Below, one piece after another: positions 25,310 to 36,300 of a stretch of 64,000 nucleotides of DNA. A program made the translations under genes and the position numbers. Every line of letters begins with the position of its first letter. Positions within the stretch are counted from its first letter, which is position 1. The notes below the pieces were generated by a model. The model did not search any database, had not been told where the DNA came from, and saw nothing but the letters and a program-made list of their open reading frames with translations. Source of the DNA: Balanoglossus misakiensis (taxonomy: Eukaryota; Hemichordata); assembly GCA_040954595.2 (NCBI GenBank), contig CM082582.2, forward strand, positions 1,550,001 to 1,614,000, given 5' to 3'.

Positions 25310-27868
25310 GGGCGTTTTATTGAATTACGCTGAGTTTGGATTGACCACTGTGTTACCACTAAAATTTTTTATAGCAATGTTCTTTCAATTTCGAGTCTTT
25401 GCAATGTTGTTGACTCAGACCATATTCCTGTTTCAATAGAGGTTCATTTCAACACTTCTGCTGATGAATGCTTCAGCAGTAGTTCCTTCAAGCAATGTAA
25501 TTTTCGAGTTGATTGGAAAAAATTGTCACAGCAGAATATATCCGCCTACACCCGTTGTACCAAAGCCAAGGTTGATAAGATTAATATATCCGAAGAGTTA
25601 TTCTGCACTAATGTGAACTGTACATACCCTTCGCATTTACAGGCAATTGATACTTGTTATAGTAGTGTTGTGGACGCATTGAATTGTGCTGCAAAAGATA
25701 CCATTAGGCGTAAGTTTCACCAGAAAGTTCATGTTGTGCCTGGCTGGAACGATTTTGTAAAAGAAAGTCACGACTATGCCCGTTCCATGTTTTTATTATG
25801 GGTTAATGGGGGTAAACCTTAACAAGGCCCGCTTTTTGAAACCATGAAATCTTCCAGAGCTCGTTTTAAGTATGCTTTACGTGCTTGTAAAAAGATTGAG
25901 AATCAAAATAGGGCTGACAAGATGGCTGACAATTTACGCTGCCACAAACAGAACGACTTCTGGAAGGAAGTCAGAAAGCAAACTAGCAGAAAAATGCCGC
26001 TTTCTGACACTGTAGGTGGAGCGACTGGTGAGAGTGAAATTGCAATTATGTGGCACAAGCATTTCAGTGATATTTTGAATTCTGTCCAGGCTCAGACTGG
26101 TAAAAATGACATCGAGGAGAAAATGAAGTATGTTAAATTTTCTTCTGATATGTATGTTTCTGAAGAAGAAGTAATTTCTGCTATACATAAGTTACCTGAC
26201 GATAAGACAGCTGGCATTGACAATATTTCAGCTGAGCACCTCAAATTCTCAGACTCCTCTATTTTACCCATTTTGACTTGATTGTTCATGGTTACCTGCA
26301 AACTGAGGCTATCAAAGTTATTTTAGTTCCAATTAAGGATAAAACTAAGCTTTGTAGTGATGCCAGTAACTACCGGCCGATAGCACTAGCAACTGTTTTC
26401 TCTAAAGTTTTTGAGCCTATTTTACTTTCTCGTTGTGAGGAGTTTCTTACCTCTCATTATTTACAATTTGGTTTCAAGCGAGAACATTCAACTGACCTGT
26501 GTTTATTTGCATTTAAAGAAATCATTAGCTACTACACCAGCAATGGAAGACCAGTGTTTACTTGTTTTCTGGATGCTTCAAAAGCTTTTGACAGAGTTAA
26601 TCACTTTAAACTGGTTAACAAGCTCATCGACAGGAATGTTCCCTTGTATGCTGTACGAATTTTATATTAAAGGTCCCATGCCATGCCCTATACAACCACG
26701 CGTAAAATCACTATTTGGGTCTTGAAGTTAACGTATGTTACTATCTTGCAATGCGTTTTGCCCCTTGTGCTTAGATAACAAGCAAGTAAAAGTGGCGGGT
26801 GGGCGTGTACCCCTAACCCAACTCAGTCGATTTTTTTTGGCTTTTCGAAGTTAAGCCGAAGACTTATCTTGATGTGGACAAATAGTCTTTCACACCTTTG
26901 TAAATCCTCTGCCTGCAATGTGAGGCAAGGGCTTCCTTTGCTTTGAACACTGTTTATATAGCTTATCTTTGTCTGTGGACTTAATTACTCATGGACCGAT
27001 AATTACACTTTACTGTAAACAGAATGGTACACTACGACATAGTGTACTTGTTTGTCCATATGCAAATACCTTCGCCTGGCTCGAGTGCGAAGTGGCTCCC
27101 CGATCACAGGCATGAAAAAAGGTGGCAAATTCCGGCATTCGTGCACATTTTTCGGAACCGACACAATAGGCAATGCATAGACAGGTACCCTAGGTGAGCT
27201 TTTGACGTGGAAAAATGAAAACTTTCCAAAGCATGACATGTGACCTTTAATGGTACAGAAATCAATTGTTTACTGTGTTGTGGGGTAATGAAACCTCAGA
27301 GTTGTTTTCTGTTTCTAACTGTGTAAGACAAGGGGGAGTACTCTCTCCCTATCTTTTTAATGTCTACATTGATGATCTTATCAATGCACTCTGTAAAGCC
27401 AAAGTTGGCTGTACCATGTGTGGTGTCAGCGCTAACACTTTAGGTTACGCTGACGACATGACTCTACTCAGTCCAAGTATTAAGGGTCTACACCGTCTTC
27501 TTAGAATTTGTGAAATTTATGGCAAGGATTATGATATAATTTATAATTCTAGTAAAACTGTGTGCATGCTTTTTAATGGGAAGAATATGAGCGTTCAAAG
27601 AATTCCTTCGGTTAAACTTAATGACATCACTTTAAAGTTTGTACCTGTACACACCTATCTGGGCCATGTTATATCTTGTGAGGGTTGTGATAATGAAGAT
27701 ATTGAACGACAGAGAAGAGCATTTTGTGTTAGAGCAAACATGCTATTGAGACATTTTCAACATTTTAGTCAAGATGTGAAGAAAGTTTTATTTTTGGCAT
27801 ATTGTAGTAATATTTACTGTTGCAGTTTGTGGGCATCCTTTAAAGTAAAACCGATGAAAAAATTTAAA
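25310..27868 (+). pseudogene. 5'-truncated APE-type non-LTR retrotransposon (LINE), inactive
   Basis: The element starts inside the C-terminal end of the endonuclease, reading WIDHCVTT and then the catalytic-histidine motif SDHIPVSIEV near 25412. It then passes through a linker (GPLFETMKSSRARFKYALR) into the reverse transcriptase. RT signatures in order are TAGIDNISAEHL (~26210), NYRPIALATVFSKVFEPIL (~26370), FGFKREHSTD (~26467), motif A FLDASKAFDRVNH (~26568), GVLSPYLFNVYIDDL (~27327) and the catalytic YADD (~27446). Disabling changes are a TGA at 25331, a TAA at 25820, a frameshift or small deletion near 26275, and a TAA plus a 576-bp MITE at 26668-27250. The RT C-terminal region stops abruptly near 27868, so the 3' end is missing. 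The clade is not resolved from sequence alone (Jockey/CR1 superfamily-like). Confidence 0.9.
26671..27246. mobile_element. TTAA-flanked MITE inserted in the LINE RT (576 bp)
   Basis: Flanked by TTAA at 26667-26670 and 27247-27250. The terminal inverted repeats AGGTCCCATGCCATGC and GCATGACATGTGACCT match at 14 of 16 positions. It has no plausible transposase. It splits the RT between 'AVRILY' and 'WYRNQLFTV', and removing it with one TTAA puts the two halves in the same frame. The TTAA target and clean footprint are the classic piggyBac-superfamily signature. A diverged relative lies near 36185-36300. Confidence 0.88.
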
Positions 27869-27871
27869 ACA

Positions 27872-28015
27872 GTGGACTTTGACCCTAAGTCGCTAATGTT
27901 GTGGGAGGTTTCATTAGCATTGTAGTCACATGTAGTGGATAGTAGTTTGGGAAATTGGCTGAAATACGTCAGCAGACCAGTGATTTTCTTGCACGACAGG
28001 AGTATGGTACCAGCA
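27872..28015 (+). repeat. Diverged direct repeat right of the first LINE
   Basis: Partner of 25131-25275; see the shared phrases listed there. It begins exactly where recognisable LINE protein ends. Confidence 0.6.
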
Positions 28016-28550
28016 ATAATCAGAGATCAGGCTTCGTTGCCGTTCAAAAGTTCCTACTTCAGTCGTGATGTTGCAACTGGACGTTCAGTATGGGGGTCGG
28101 CCCGCAGGTGGCCGTGTGGGTTATCAGGTCGCCCGTAACGGCACGCAGCTACATGCAGCTGTATGGGACTAAAATAATACACCCGATTCGGGTGTCACCT
28201 GTGACACCTGCATAACTCAATAATTATGTGCATGCGTAATTGTGGGGTCAATGAAAGGGGTGGTAGCGTGCTATTTGTTGCACATGGATCAATATGAAGT
28301 CCGATTTTCCCGTCAAGTTGTGGGCGACCTTATGTGACCTTTCACCTACTTTTGCTTAGTGAGCATCCACAGCAGATGCATGCAGCTTTGGCTTGGGAGG
28401 GGGGGGGGCATATACGGATGGGACCATAATGATATACCAAAGGCGGGGTCGTCTGTTGCACCTGCCTAAGTCATTGATTTTGTACATTTAATTAGACACT
28501 AACCAACAGGGCGATAGGTGTGGTTTTTGTTCCACAGGGACGAATGTAAG

Positions 28551-29352
28551 TGTCAGTTGGTTTTTGCCCAAATGTCCATTGAGGCCTGTATCCGTGATCT
28601 TAAGGACTGGATGACCCAAAACAAGCTTCAACTCAACGACTCCAAAAACTGAGATTCTACTTATTCGTTCACAATTTCATCACTCTGCTGATGCTATTGA
28701 CAAGATTACCATTGGTTCAAGCTCTGTTCCCGTCGTTAAATCAGCTCGCAATATTGGTGTAATATTTGACAATACGCACATGTATAAAGATCACATCAAG
28801 AAAACTTGTCAATCAATATATTACCACTTTCGCCGTGTCGGACAAATCAGGAAATTTCTTAACAAAGCAACATGTCAAACAGTGATTCATGCTATTTTGG
28901 CAGCGAAACTCGACTATGGTAATGCATTACTGTATGGTATACCAGAACGCAGTCTGAACCTTCTACAACGCACACAAAATACAGCTGCAAGAATCATAAC
29001 TCGGTCCAGGAAGTCTGCCCATATAACGCCAGTTCTTCAACTTCTTCATTGGTTACCAGTTCGCCACAGGATAGAGTATAAAATAAATCTGCTCACATAC
29101 AAAGCCTTAAATAATCTCGCTCCGAACTATATCCGCGATCTCATTCGGACATATTCTCCTGGTCGCAGGCTTCGTTCAGCTAATAAGAGCCTTTTATGCA
29201 CTACAATGTACAAACGTTCTTCATACGGTGGCCGAGCATTCTCTCATGCTGCAACGAAACTGTGGAACATTCGTCAAGCTCCAAGTTTGAGTATCTTTAA
29301 GAAAAGACTGAAGACGCATTATTTCGCAAGAGCATATGGTGTGGGCCAATGA
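28551..29352 (+). pseudogene. CR1/L2-like LINE reverse transcriptase, C-terminal half
   Basis: The reading starts with QLVFAQMSIEACIRDLKDWM and KLQLNDSKTEILLIRS, the RT region that follows the catalytic YADD. One extra A near 28647 shifts the frame. From 28780 the frame is open for 190 codons to the natural stop at 29352. Characteristic C-terminal motifs are LHWLPVRHRIEYKI, LLTYKALNNLAPNYI, LRSANKSLL, GGRAFSHAATKLWN and IFKKRLKTHYF. These are typical of CR1/L2-type elements. It is 5'-truncated (no endonuclease or RT catalytic core), as usual for dead LINE copies, and sits inside the ~235-bp repeat units. Confidence 0.9.
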
Positions 29353-29430
29353 GCACAAGCGCCTTTGAGTATGACACTTGTTATAGATACTGGCGCTATA
29401 CAAATTTCTCTGATTGATTGATTGATTGAT
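29353..29430 (+). mobile_element. 3' UTR and TGAT tail of the CR1/L2-like LINE
   Basis: After the stop codon a short 3' UTR contains 'ggcgctatacaaatttctc' and ends in repeated 'gattgattgattgattgat' at 29410-29429. A short 3' UTR with a simple tetranucleotide tail is typical of CR1/L2-like elements and fixes the 3' boundary and orientation. A convincing target-site duplication could not be found. Confidence 0.85.
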
Positions 29431-29967
29431 GTATAAGGTGATTTGGATGACCTCTGTCATAGAGTGCCATATCTCATCCCGTTGTACAGGTGCAGCTTTG
29501 GTATTTGGAGGGATGAAACTATCATGAAATGCCAAATACAGGGGGATACCTTTGACACCTGCTTGATTCATGTATTACGTGCATACCTAATGTTAGGCAA
29601 AGTGAAAGGGCTGCAAATGTAGGATTTGTTGCACAAGACATAAACAGGAATGAAATTTTTCTGTCAAATTTTTGAATGACCTCAGGTGTCCATTGACCTG
29701 CTTTCCATATGTTAGCATGCACATCATATATAGCCACGTGTTTGGAGGGGTAGGGTAGGACCGTCATGAAATGCTAAATTCCTAGGGCCACCTGTAACTT
29801 ACTTGCGTAACTCATTATTATGGCCATACCTAATTTTAAAAACCCAAAGGGCGAGAATTTTCCGTTGTCTTGAATATGAACCAAATAGGAATCCAAATTT
29901 TTGGCCCAATTTTTGGGTACCCTCAGCTGACCTTTGAAGTACTTAACTGAAGTCCTTACATATCGTA

Positions 29968-30201
29968 GAAGTTCACTTGTGGTTGTTGTGTTTGTACTTG
30001 TAGGACATCCATTTCGGGTGGTTGCCTACTTCCCCATATCTCCACATCCAGAGCAAATACAGCCTACGCAATTGAATGGTACAACCCTGAATGGAGTCTA
30101 ATGGTTATTATCTCTATGCTTGGGCCCCTTCAATGCTGCTTGGAGCTTTAATTATTACTATTATTATTGTCACGATATAAAGACACCAACTAAAAACTTA
30201 C
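29968..30201. other. Spacer, nothing recognised
   Basis: Short stretch with a TTATTA-type microsatellite near 30150-30172. No gene seen. Confidence 0.5.
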
Positions 30202-31329
30202 AAAATCACAATGTCTTCACAACTCAAAATTTCACTCACTTCTTTTAGTTTGGTAGCCACCCCTCCTTTCTGTCCTAGCATAACAGGAGCACCATCACTG
30301 CCCAAAGCAGACAGACGATCTCTTAAGACAATACCATTCTCTGAAGAAAACTCTTTCACTAACTGTGCAATTGTGTCTGCTCTGCCATCACCAACCTAAA
30401 ACAGTGAAAATAAAACCTTGATGTTAACACATGCAATGTACAACTCAATGTTTGTCTCACCTGAAATAACTAGTCAGCAAAATCAATTAAATGAGGTCAC
30501 TCAAAAACATGTTTAATCGTATGTTTTTAATTCAGTGTAGACTTCAAAATTGAAAAACTTTCCACTTACTTCTTTAACTCCAAGGAAAGACACAACTGAC
30601 TTCCCAGACTTCAAGGTGTACTTGGAATAGATGATTAATTGCTTCAATACAGCCACATCAGTTGTTTTCATCTATTAACAGTGAATAGAAGTTACTTCCT
30701 TTCATCTTCTCTAAAATCTCATCACGGATGACTTTGCCTGAAAAATGAAATAAATGAAAATTACTCTTCAGATTAAACTTATCAAAATTCACAGTAATTT
30801 GTACAGTAATTATTCTTTATTGAGTGTAACACTATTGCTTAAACAGTGATCCTTTCTTGAAAACAACCAGGTTTAAATAAATGTTACTACATTGCCTACA
30901 ATTTAGATCTGCACAAAAATCAGTAGACCTACTTACCAATGCAATAAACCATTATAGTTGTGGTCATCACTGCTGAGAGTACCAAGGAATGAACACCCGA
31001 GGGACTTTGCCAATTCCAAAACATGGATGAAGTTGGTGGTGTGCGGCAATTCTCTGTGCATGAGAAAATACATGCATCGTAGGACGCCGATGCATGAAGG
31101 CTTGCGTCTCAAAGGTGATGACCTTGTCAAATGCAGCCACAAGACCGCTGCTGTTCTCGATAACTGCTGCCTCGGCGTCAAGCTGCATTGCCGCCCGGTC
31201 GATAATCGTCTCTTCATGCTGCTTGAGTTTGTCTTCGCGAAGGGTGGTACATGTACATGGAGATGTTGTAACCCAAGTCCCTCCGCACTTGGCCTTCTGC
31301 TTGTGTTTTGTACAAAGGCGACAAAACAT
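30202..31329 (-). pseudogene. Spliced hAT/DUF4371-like transposase-derived gene, broken
   Basis: Three exon-like blocks on the minus strand. Block 1 (31329-30937) begins MFCRLCTKHKQKAKCGGTW, a Cys-rich start, then continues in another frame as ELPHTTNFIHVLELAKSLG. Block 2 (30737-30570) reads GKVIRDEILEKMKGSNFYSL then LIDE-TTDVAVLKQLIIYSKY. Block 3 (30395-30202) reads VGDGRADTIAQLVKEFS then GSDGAPVMLGQKGGVATKL. The DE-TTD and SDGAPVMLG motifs match the RNase H-like core of hAT-derived DUF4371 proteins (KIAA1586/SCAND3 type). Blocks 2 and 3 are joined by a 174-bp GT-AG intron in matching phase, and blocks 1 and 2 by a 199-bp GT-AG gap. There is a frameshift in block 1 (~31085) and an extra A in the LIDE-TTD codons. 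Downstream RNase H and dimerisation regions are not in the window. Confidence 0.75.
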
Positions 31330-32165
31330 CCCTAAACTGAATAAATATCATTCTCTCAAATGCCAGCCGCATGCGGGAGCGTGCACCAGAAACAATAAAT
31401 ATTTACCAAGGCGGGAATGAAAAGAAAGCAGGGCGGCGCGTAAGATAGCAGGGTGGCAAAAAATAAAGGAGGGCGGGCCTGCCCAGCTAACCCCCCCCCC
31501 AAAGTATTAACGCTCTGTGTTTACCATAGACTAATAGTGTCTCAAATTTTACCCTGTGTGAACCTGGTAAGAGACGTGTCTCAAATCTGAGAAGATTCAG
31601 GACCACTTAAACCATTCACCAATAATAATTTATGCCAGTATTTGATCTGAGACGTTTTAGCAATTTCTTGTGTGACCCCCATATCAGTTGAAGCTGACAA
31701 ATCCAGTATTTTGAATTTTTACATGGATTTTGTATACAGTGTGAATTGTAATTAAAGCTCCATTACCTTTACCTTTTTCCTATGTTTTCAGTATCTTTGT
31801 TTAGCAGTTTCTTGTGCAAATTCCCGAAACATGATGAAACATATATGTGTATGGTCAGCATTGTTATTGTGCCAAATTGGAATTTAAGTCCAGACTAGAA
31901 TCCATGAATTATTGTCAACAATGACAATGGCCATTATACACATACATTCTGTGCTGACAAGTAACAATCTGTGTGGAGTAGAACATGAAATCGCATTTGC
32001 TACATAGAACAAAAATACTGGAAATAAAGCCAAAAGATACAACGAATGTATATTTAACTTTAACTGCATTCTCATTCTCATCTGTATATATTTTACTGAG
32101 ATTGTTTCATCAGGGTTTATCAGTATTCTAAACCAGCTTATGTGTGCATACAATCTGATTAAAAT
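31330..32165. other. Low-copy DNA, nothing recognised
   Basis: No splice-flanked coding segment or repeat structure seen. A short C-run lies near 31491-31500. The 119-codon minus-strand frame at 31884-32243 overlaps a fold-back and has no motif. Confidence 0.5.
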
Positions 32166-32238
32166 CAGATGTAGGGTACGGCGACATCTTTTACTTCGCA
32201 GTACGGTATTCTTATACTGTCGCCTCACACTACATCTG
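32166..32238. repeat. Small fold-back (inverted repeat, ~22-bp arms)
   Basis: Left arm 'cagatgtagggtacggcgaca' pairs with right arm 'tgtcgcctcacactacatctg' with three or four mismatches, leaving a loop of about 30 nt. Likely the remnant of a palindromic MITE. Confidence 0.7.
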
Positions 32239-33107
32239 ACCAACTCCCATAGAAGCTCCCGTTGAAAACTCTAGTAAACCAATCAGACGGTGCCTTATAG
32301 AGAACTTTAGGTATCCTTCAGTTTTGATTGACATAACGTGCAATCTGATTGGCTTGGCCGCAACGGGACGTTGAACAAGCTTCTATATCTGATTCATATA
32401 ATACTGAAAGGGTTAAGAATGGCACACACTACATGTATGAGCTCATGGAATGTGTTTCTTCCCATAGGATAACATTAAGAATTGATAGAAAACCCTTTTC
32501 TACTATTGTAATTTTAAGAAGTTTCACTCATAACTCATCCAAATGAAATTAAATTGAGTGATTCATATAAGTTGTAGGCTCACCACTGTGCTCAGTTTTG
32601 AGATAAACTTAAATGTGTCCATGCCTATAGAAAAATAACATAGAAAGACCTATGGTGAAAAATGTTGACTTTAATTCAGGCTGCATTAGTGGAAAAATAA
32701 TCATACTTTGTCTGGCATAGAAACTCAGAATCTACAAAAAAGGCCTTTAAAACATGAATGGAAATGAAAATACTGCTACAATAAGAAATTCTTACCTTGA
32801 ATAAAGTATTTATTGGTACCACCACTTCCATAAAGAAACCACTTTGCTGGTGTAATGAGTTGTCAATCTGGGTTTGCTCATTGGCCTTGCTTTGAGTTCC
32901 AATTCATGATGATGGTGTATTAGGACACTGGACTTGAAACAGGTGTATGCTGGTATTATACACGTTGAAAGTATTGTCATTCTTTTAATTGTGGATTTTT
33001 GGATTATGCTGTGTATGTATAATGAGAATCCGTTAAAAATTGTAGGGGTCATTGCCCTTTTTAAAAAAAATACAGAGCCATGAATTTAGTTGATAATAGA
33101 AGAAATT
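32239..33107. repeat. Low-copy DNA with dispersed repeat family X copy 2 (32455-32672)
   Basis: The 32455-32672 part matches the block at 23335-23520 ('cttcccataggataacatt', 'tctactattgta', 'ttttgagataaactt'). The rest is AT-rich with no gene seen. Confidence 0.6.
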
Positions 33108-33290
33108 TGCTGTCTCAGCATTTTTCACCAATGGTTTGTCTATGGGCGAAGATTTTAACGCAATTTATCTCATAATAGAGCTTGGTGACCACATAATTTT
33201 TTTTGACCAATGAATTTACGTTTACTTGACTGAGCTATGTGTAAAATTTCGTGAAAAAGACAATAGTAGAAGTTTGTTTTCTGGCAATTA
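33108..33290 (-). repeat. Dispersed repeat family X, copy 3 (inverted)
   Basis: The reverse complement matches family X copies 1 and 2, including 'ttgtctatgggcga', 'ttatctcata' and 'gacaatagtagaagt' on the plus strand. It lies about 0.5 kb from copy 2 in inverted orientation. Confidence 0.65.
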
Positions 33291-33663
33291 TCGATGTAAT
33301 CCTTTCAGGAACAGACACACATGCACTGTTTATCAGTTTATGTTGTGCGTGTACATCCTTAAATGGTATTTGCCTCTCATGCCTTCCAAATTGTGATTCT
33401 GTTCTAGTGTTTTTGTTAAGGGCGGTACCTAGATAAAATCTACCGGAGTACCCCAGTCACTCCGAATTAAAACAACAGAACAAGGCCAATGTCACAGTGG
33501 TCAGGCAGTCTACCAGAGTTCCCCAGTCATTTTACCGGGGTTCCCCTGGGTGTATCAATGTGGTTATATTAGGAGGTTATAGGAATATTAACGGGGTTCC
33601 CAAATCCATTACCAGTGTTCCCCGACCTTTGCAAAAACACTGTGTTCTTTTTATCCTCCACAG
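33291..33663. other. Spacer with 'gttcccc' imperfect repeats
   Basis: The phrases 'taccggagtaccccagtcac', 'taccagagttccccagtcat', 'taccggggttcccctggg', 'aacggggttcccaaatcc' and 'taccagtgttccccgacc' recur through 33440-33635, a degenerate short tandem motif. A pyrimidine-rich stretch and acceptor AG precede the exon at 33664. Confidence 0.5.
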
Positions 33664-33882
33664 GAAGAGACAAAGAAAAGCATAGCAACCTCTGCTGATA
33701 CTGCCACAACAAGCACAAGCACAAACACACCCCAGCCTGTAGCTTCTGCGAACCAACAACCCCCACCCTATCCAGCCGCAGCATACCAGCAACACTTCCA
33801 GCAGATGTCATACCCGAACCCATTCGTGTCTCAGTACGCTGCGTTTGCAGGAGCCGGACAGCCGCCACGATATAACATCAAT
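33664..33882 (+). CDS. Gln/Pro/Tyr-rich exon of an unidentified gene
   Basis: The segment follows a strong acceptor (tttttatcctccacag) and is open in one frame. It reads EETKKSIATSADTATT, then NTPQPVASANQQPPPYPAAA, then YQQHFQQMSYPNPFVSQYAA and GAGQPPRYNIN. Composition shifts from Ser/Thr-rich to Gln/Pro/Tyr/Ala-rich, as in C-terminal tails of many RNA-binding or splicing-associated proteins, but I cannot name the family. No canonical donor is obvious at the end. Around 33882 the sequence turns into the ~170-bp tandem repeat and the frame continues to a TAA at 34057. It may be a last exon whose tail was replaced by repeat DNA, or a truncated pseudogene fragment. Confidence 0.55.
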
Positions 33883-35340
33883 TATATTTGTTTTCTGAAA
33901 ATGCCTATTGTTGACCAAAAGATGGCTAAATGGCAATTTTGTACTGAGCGGGGTGTCTCAATAAGACCGTTGTGCTGGTATCAGCATATTTTTTGCACAC
34001 ACACACACACAAAAAACGAATTTACATACATCACAAGGGCTCTGAATATAAAGGAATAAGTTTGTATTTATTTTTTCTAACAGTTACCTTTTTGAGCAAA
34101 GAGGCCAAAATGATATTTTTTTCCCTCAGTGGGGTCAGTAAGAGTGGGTTTTTTAGTACTTTTATTTATCATTTGATCACCAATGGGAAGAAAATGGCAT
34201 AATTTTCGTATTTTCTAGAAATGACACTTTTTGGGCAAAAACTTGCCAAAAAGGCACTTTTATCTTGAGTGGCATCAATAAAACTGCTTTTTTGGAAACT
34301 TTTCACATACAGTGGGCATATAATTCATTATCAGATCTCCGAAAGTGAAGAAAATATATAAATTTTGAGTGTTTTCTGAAAATGACGTTTTGGGGGCAAA
34401 AAGTGGCAAAATGGCATTTTTTCTTGAGTAGGATCAATAAGACTGCTATTTCTGGAATCAGCACCATTTTTTACATAGGATGAACATTTCATATATCACA
34501 TGATCTCTGAGCTTTATGAAGAAAAGTTTGTTTTTAATTTTTTTTCTAAAAATGGCCTTTTTGGGCAAAAACTTTCCAAAAGGGCATTTTTGCATTAGGT
34601 TGGGTCAATAAATCTGCTTTTTTCGAATAATCACCAGATTTTACATAGGGTGGGCATATAATACATTATCAGATCTCCGAAAGTGAAGAAAATATATAAA
34701 TTTTGTGTGTTTTCTGAAAATGACGTTTTGGGGCAAAAAGTGGCAAAAATGGCATTTTTTCTTGAGTAGGGTCAATAAGACTGCTATTTCTGGAATCAGC
34801 ACCATTTTTTACATAGAATGGACATTTCATATATCCAATGATCTCTGAATATGATAAACACAATTTATTTTTAGTTTTTTTGTAAAAATGACCTTTTTTG
34901 ACCACAAAAAGTGGCCAAAAATGGCATTTTTGTATTGATTGAGGTCAAAAAGACTGCTTTATTTTTTAAAGTCACCACTTTTAACATAGAATTGACTTTC
35001 CATATATCACCAGATCAATCATTATGAAGAAAACCGTGTGTTTTATTTTTTTTCTAAAAATGACGTTTTTGGGGCAAAAATTGGTCAAAAAGGCAATTTT
35101 CTGTTGTTTTGGGTCAATCGAACTACTTTTTTCGTAATATTCACCAAATTTTACATAGAATAAGCATATCATATGTTATCAGATCTCAGAATGTGACGAA
35201 AACAATGTGTTTTTAGTGTTTTCTAAAAAAGACCATTTTGGGGTTAAAAATGGCCAAAATGGCAATTTTGTCTTGAGTGGGGTTAATAAGACTGACTTTT
35301 TTGGAATGAGCACCATTTTTTACATAGAATGGACTTCTCA
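33883..35340 (+). repeat. ~170-bp degenerate tandem repeat, about nine units
   Basis: The phrase 'cttgagtggggtcaataagac' or a close variant recurs near 33944, 34120, 34264, 34423, 34590, 34759, 34932, 35100 and 35270. Each is followed by 'tgctttttt-gga-tcagcacca-ttttttacatag' and 'catatatcac-agatctc'. Each unit also has 'aaaatgacgttttggggcaa'. Open frames in it are incidental. A CA microsatellite lies at 33997-34010. Confidence 0.85.
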
Positions 35341-36045
35341 AACCTTCCTTACCAAAAATTCTGATTAACGGCACCTATCTCATAGTGTAACCAGACTACA
35401 AGTGAAGAACCCCAGTAACAGACGTAACGAACAAACAAACTACATGTACTAACAACAAAGCAAGAAAAGTGTCAAGCGTCGTCAAAGAAAACGAAATAGT
35501 TCTAGCATGGTTGGTAAAAGTTATTGGTAGAAAACGAATAGGGCCTTCTACAAATGACGTCTCAGACCCGCAAACGCCACCAGAACACAAAACACATGCA
35601 CAGAACAGTTTAAGCCGGTTGTTGTATGGAGCAGCAATAATCTGCGGTTGGGCCGTCGTAGATTTTCGCTGGTGGTGAAAATAAATAAAACACGATCGAT
35701 GTTCGATTTATTCCAGATCACATGCGTTTACGGCCAGAAGAGAGCATAAAAGTCTTCAAATGACCATGTGGTGGCGCACTTTTTCCGATTGGCTGTATTT
35801 CAATTTGTTCGTGGTAAATTAATTTTGTGGAGGTGACCGGCACTGAAGCTCTTAGCTAGGATGAGGTGGGATGGAAAAATGCCCCATTTGACTCATTTTA
35901 GCTGTTTTAAAATATACGACTATTTATAGACAAAAGGAAAATAAAACAAGCGCAAAAACATACCAAACCTAGTTTTATTAATTACAAAAAAAATTGCTGA
36001 GTAAAGGTTTTCATGTGGGCATTCACTTTGAACTTGCTAAATTAA
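35341..36045. other. Low-copy DNA, nothing recognised
   Basis: No supported gene. Overlapping open frames on both strands at 35396-35678 lack family motifs. Confidence 0.5.
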
Positions 36046-36300
36046 TTTAAAGAGACAAAGTCGCTCTCTCTTTGTCCTTTTGCGATGATGGAATGCTTGC
36101 TTGAAGTCTCTCGTGCAATAAATGATGTCGATTCATACATGTATGGATGGTGTATAGGTGGTCGGAATTTACATGTCTTTGCCACGTCCAAACCAAAAAC
36201 ACATAAAATCAATCTTTGGGTCATGAAATCGAGTTTTGTTACAGTCTAGAATTTCATGCCACCCCTTTTGGTCATATTATTCTTGGTAGGCAAAAGTGAC
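36046..36300. mobile_element. Fragments of TTAA-type MITEs
   Basis: 36046-36085 ('taaagagacaaagtcgctct', then 'tttgtccttttgcg') resembles the terminal part of the MITE at 38903. 36185-36300 matches the interior of the MITE at 26671 ('acataaaatcaatctttggg' versus 'gcgtaaaatcactatttggg'). It is degraded and the right end was not located. Confidence 0.5.

Larger units (their letters stand above)
28140..29967 (+). repeat. Four tandem units of ~235 bp, split by a LINE
   Basis: Unit starts marked by 'tgcagct...tgg' occur at about 28154, 28382, 29491 and 29731. Within each unit recur 'gacacctg...taactca', 'gtgcat..(c/g)taat', 'tttgttgcacaa/tgga', 'tctgtcaaattt' and 'gacct...gtgacctttgacct'. After subtracting the LINE at 28549-29429, spacing is about 228-240 bp throughout. 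No coding content. Confidence 0.75.

Noticed and set aside
28549-29429. Target-site duplication around the second LINE
   Set aside because: 'atgtaag' and 'atgtataag' are similar but not equal, too weak to call.
31884-32243. 119-codon minus-strand frame
   Set aside because: Overlaps a fold-back repeat and has no coherent protein features.
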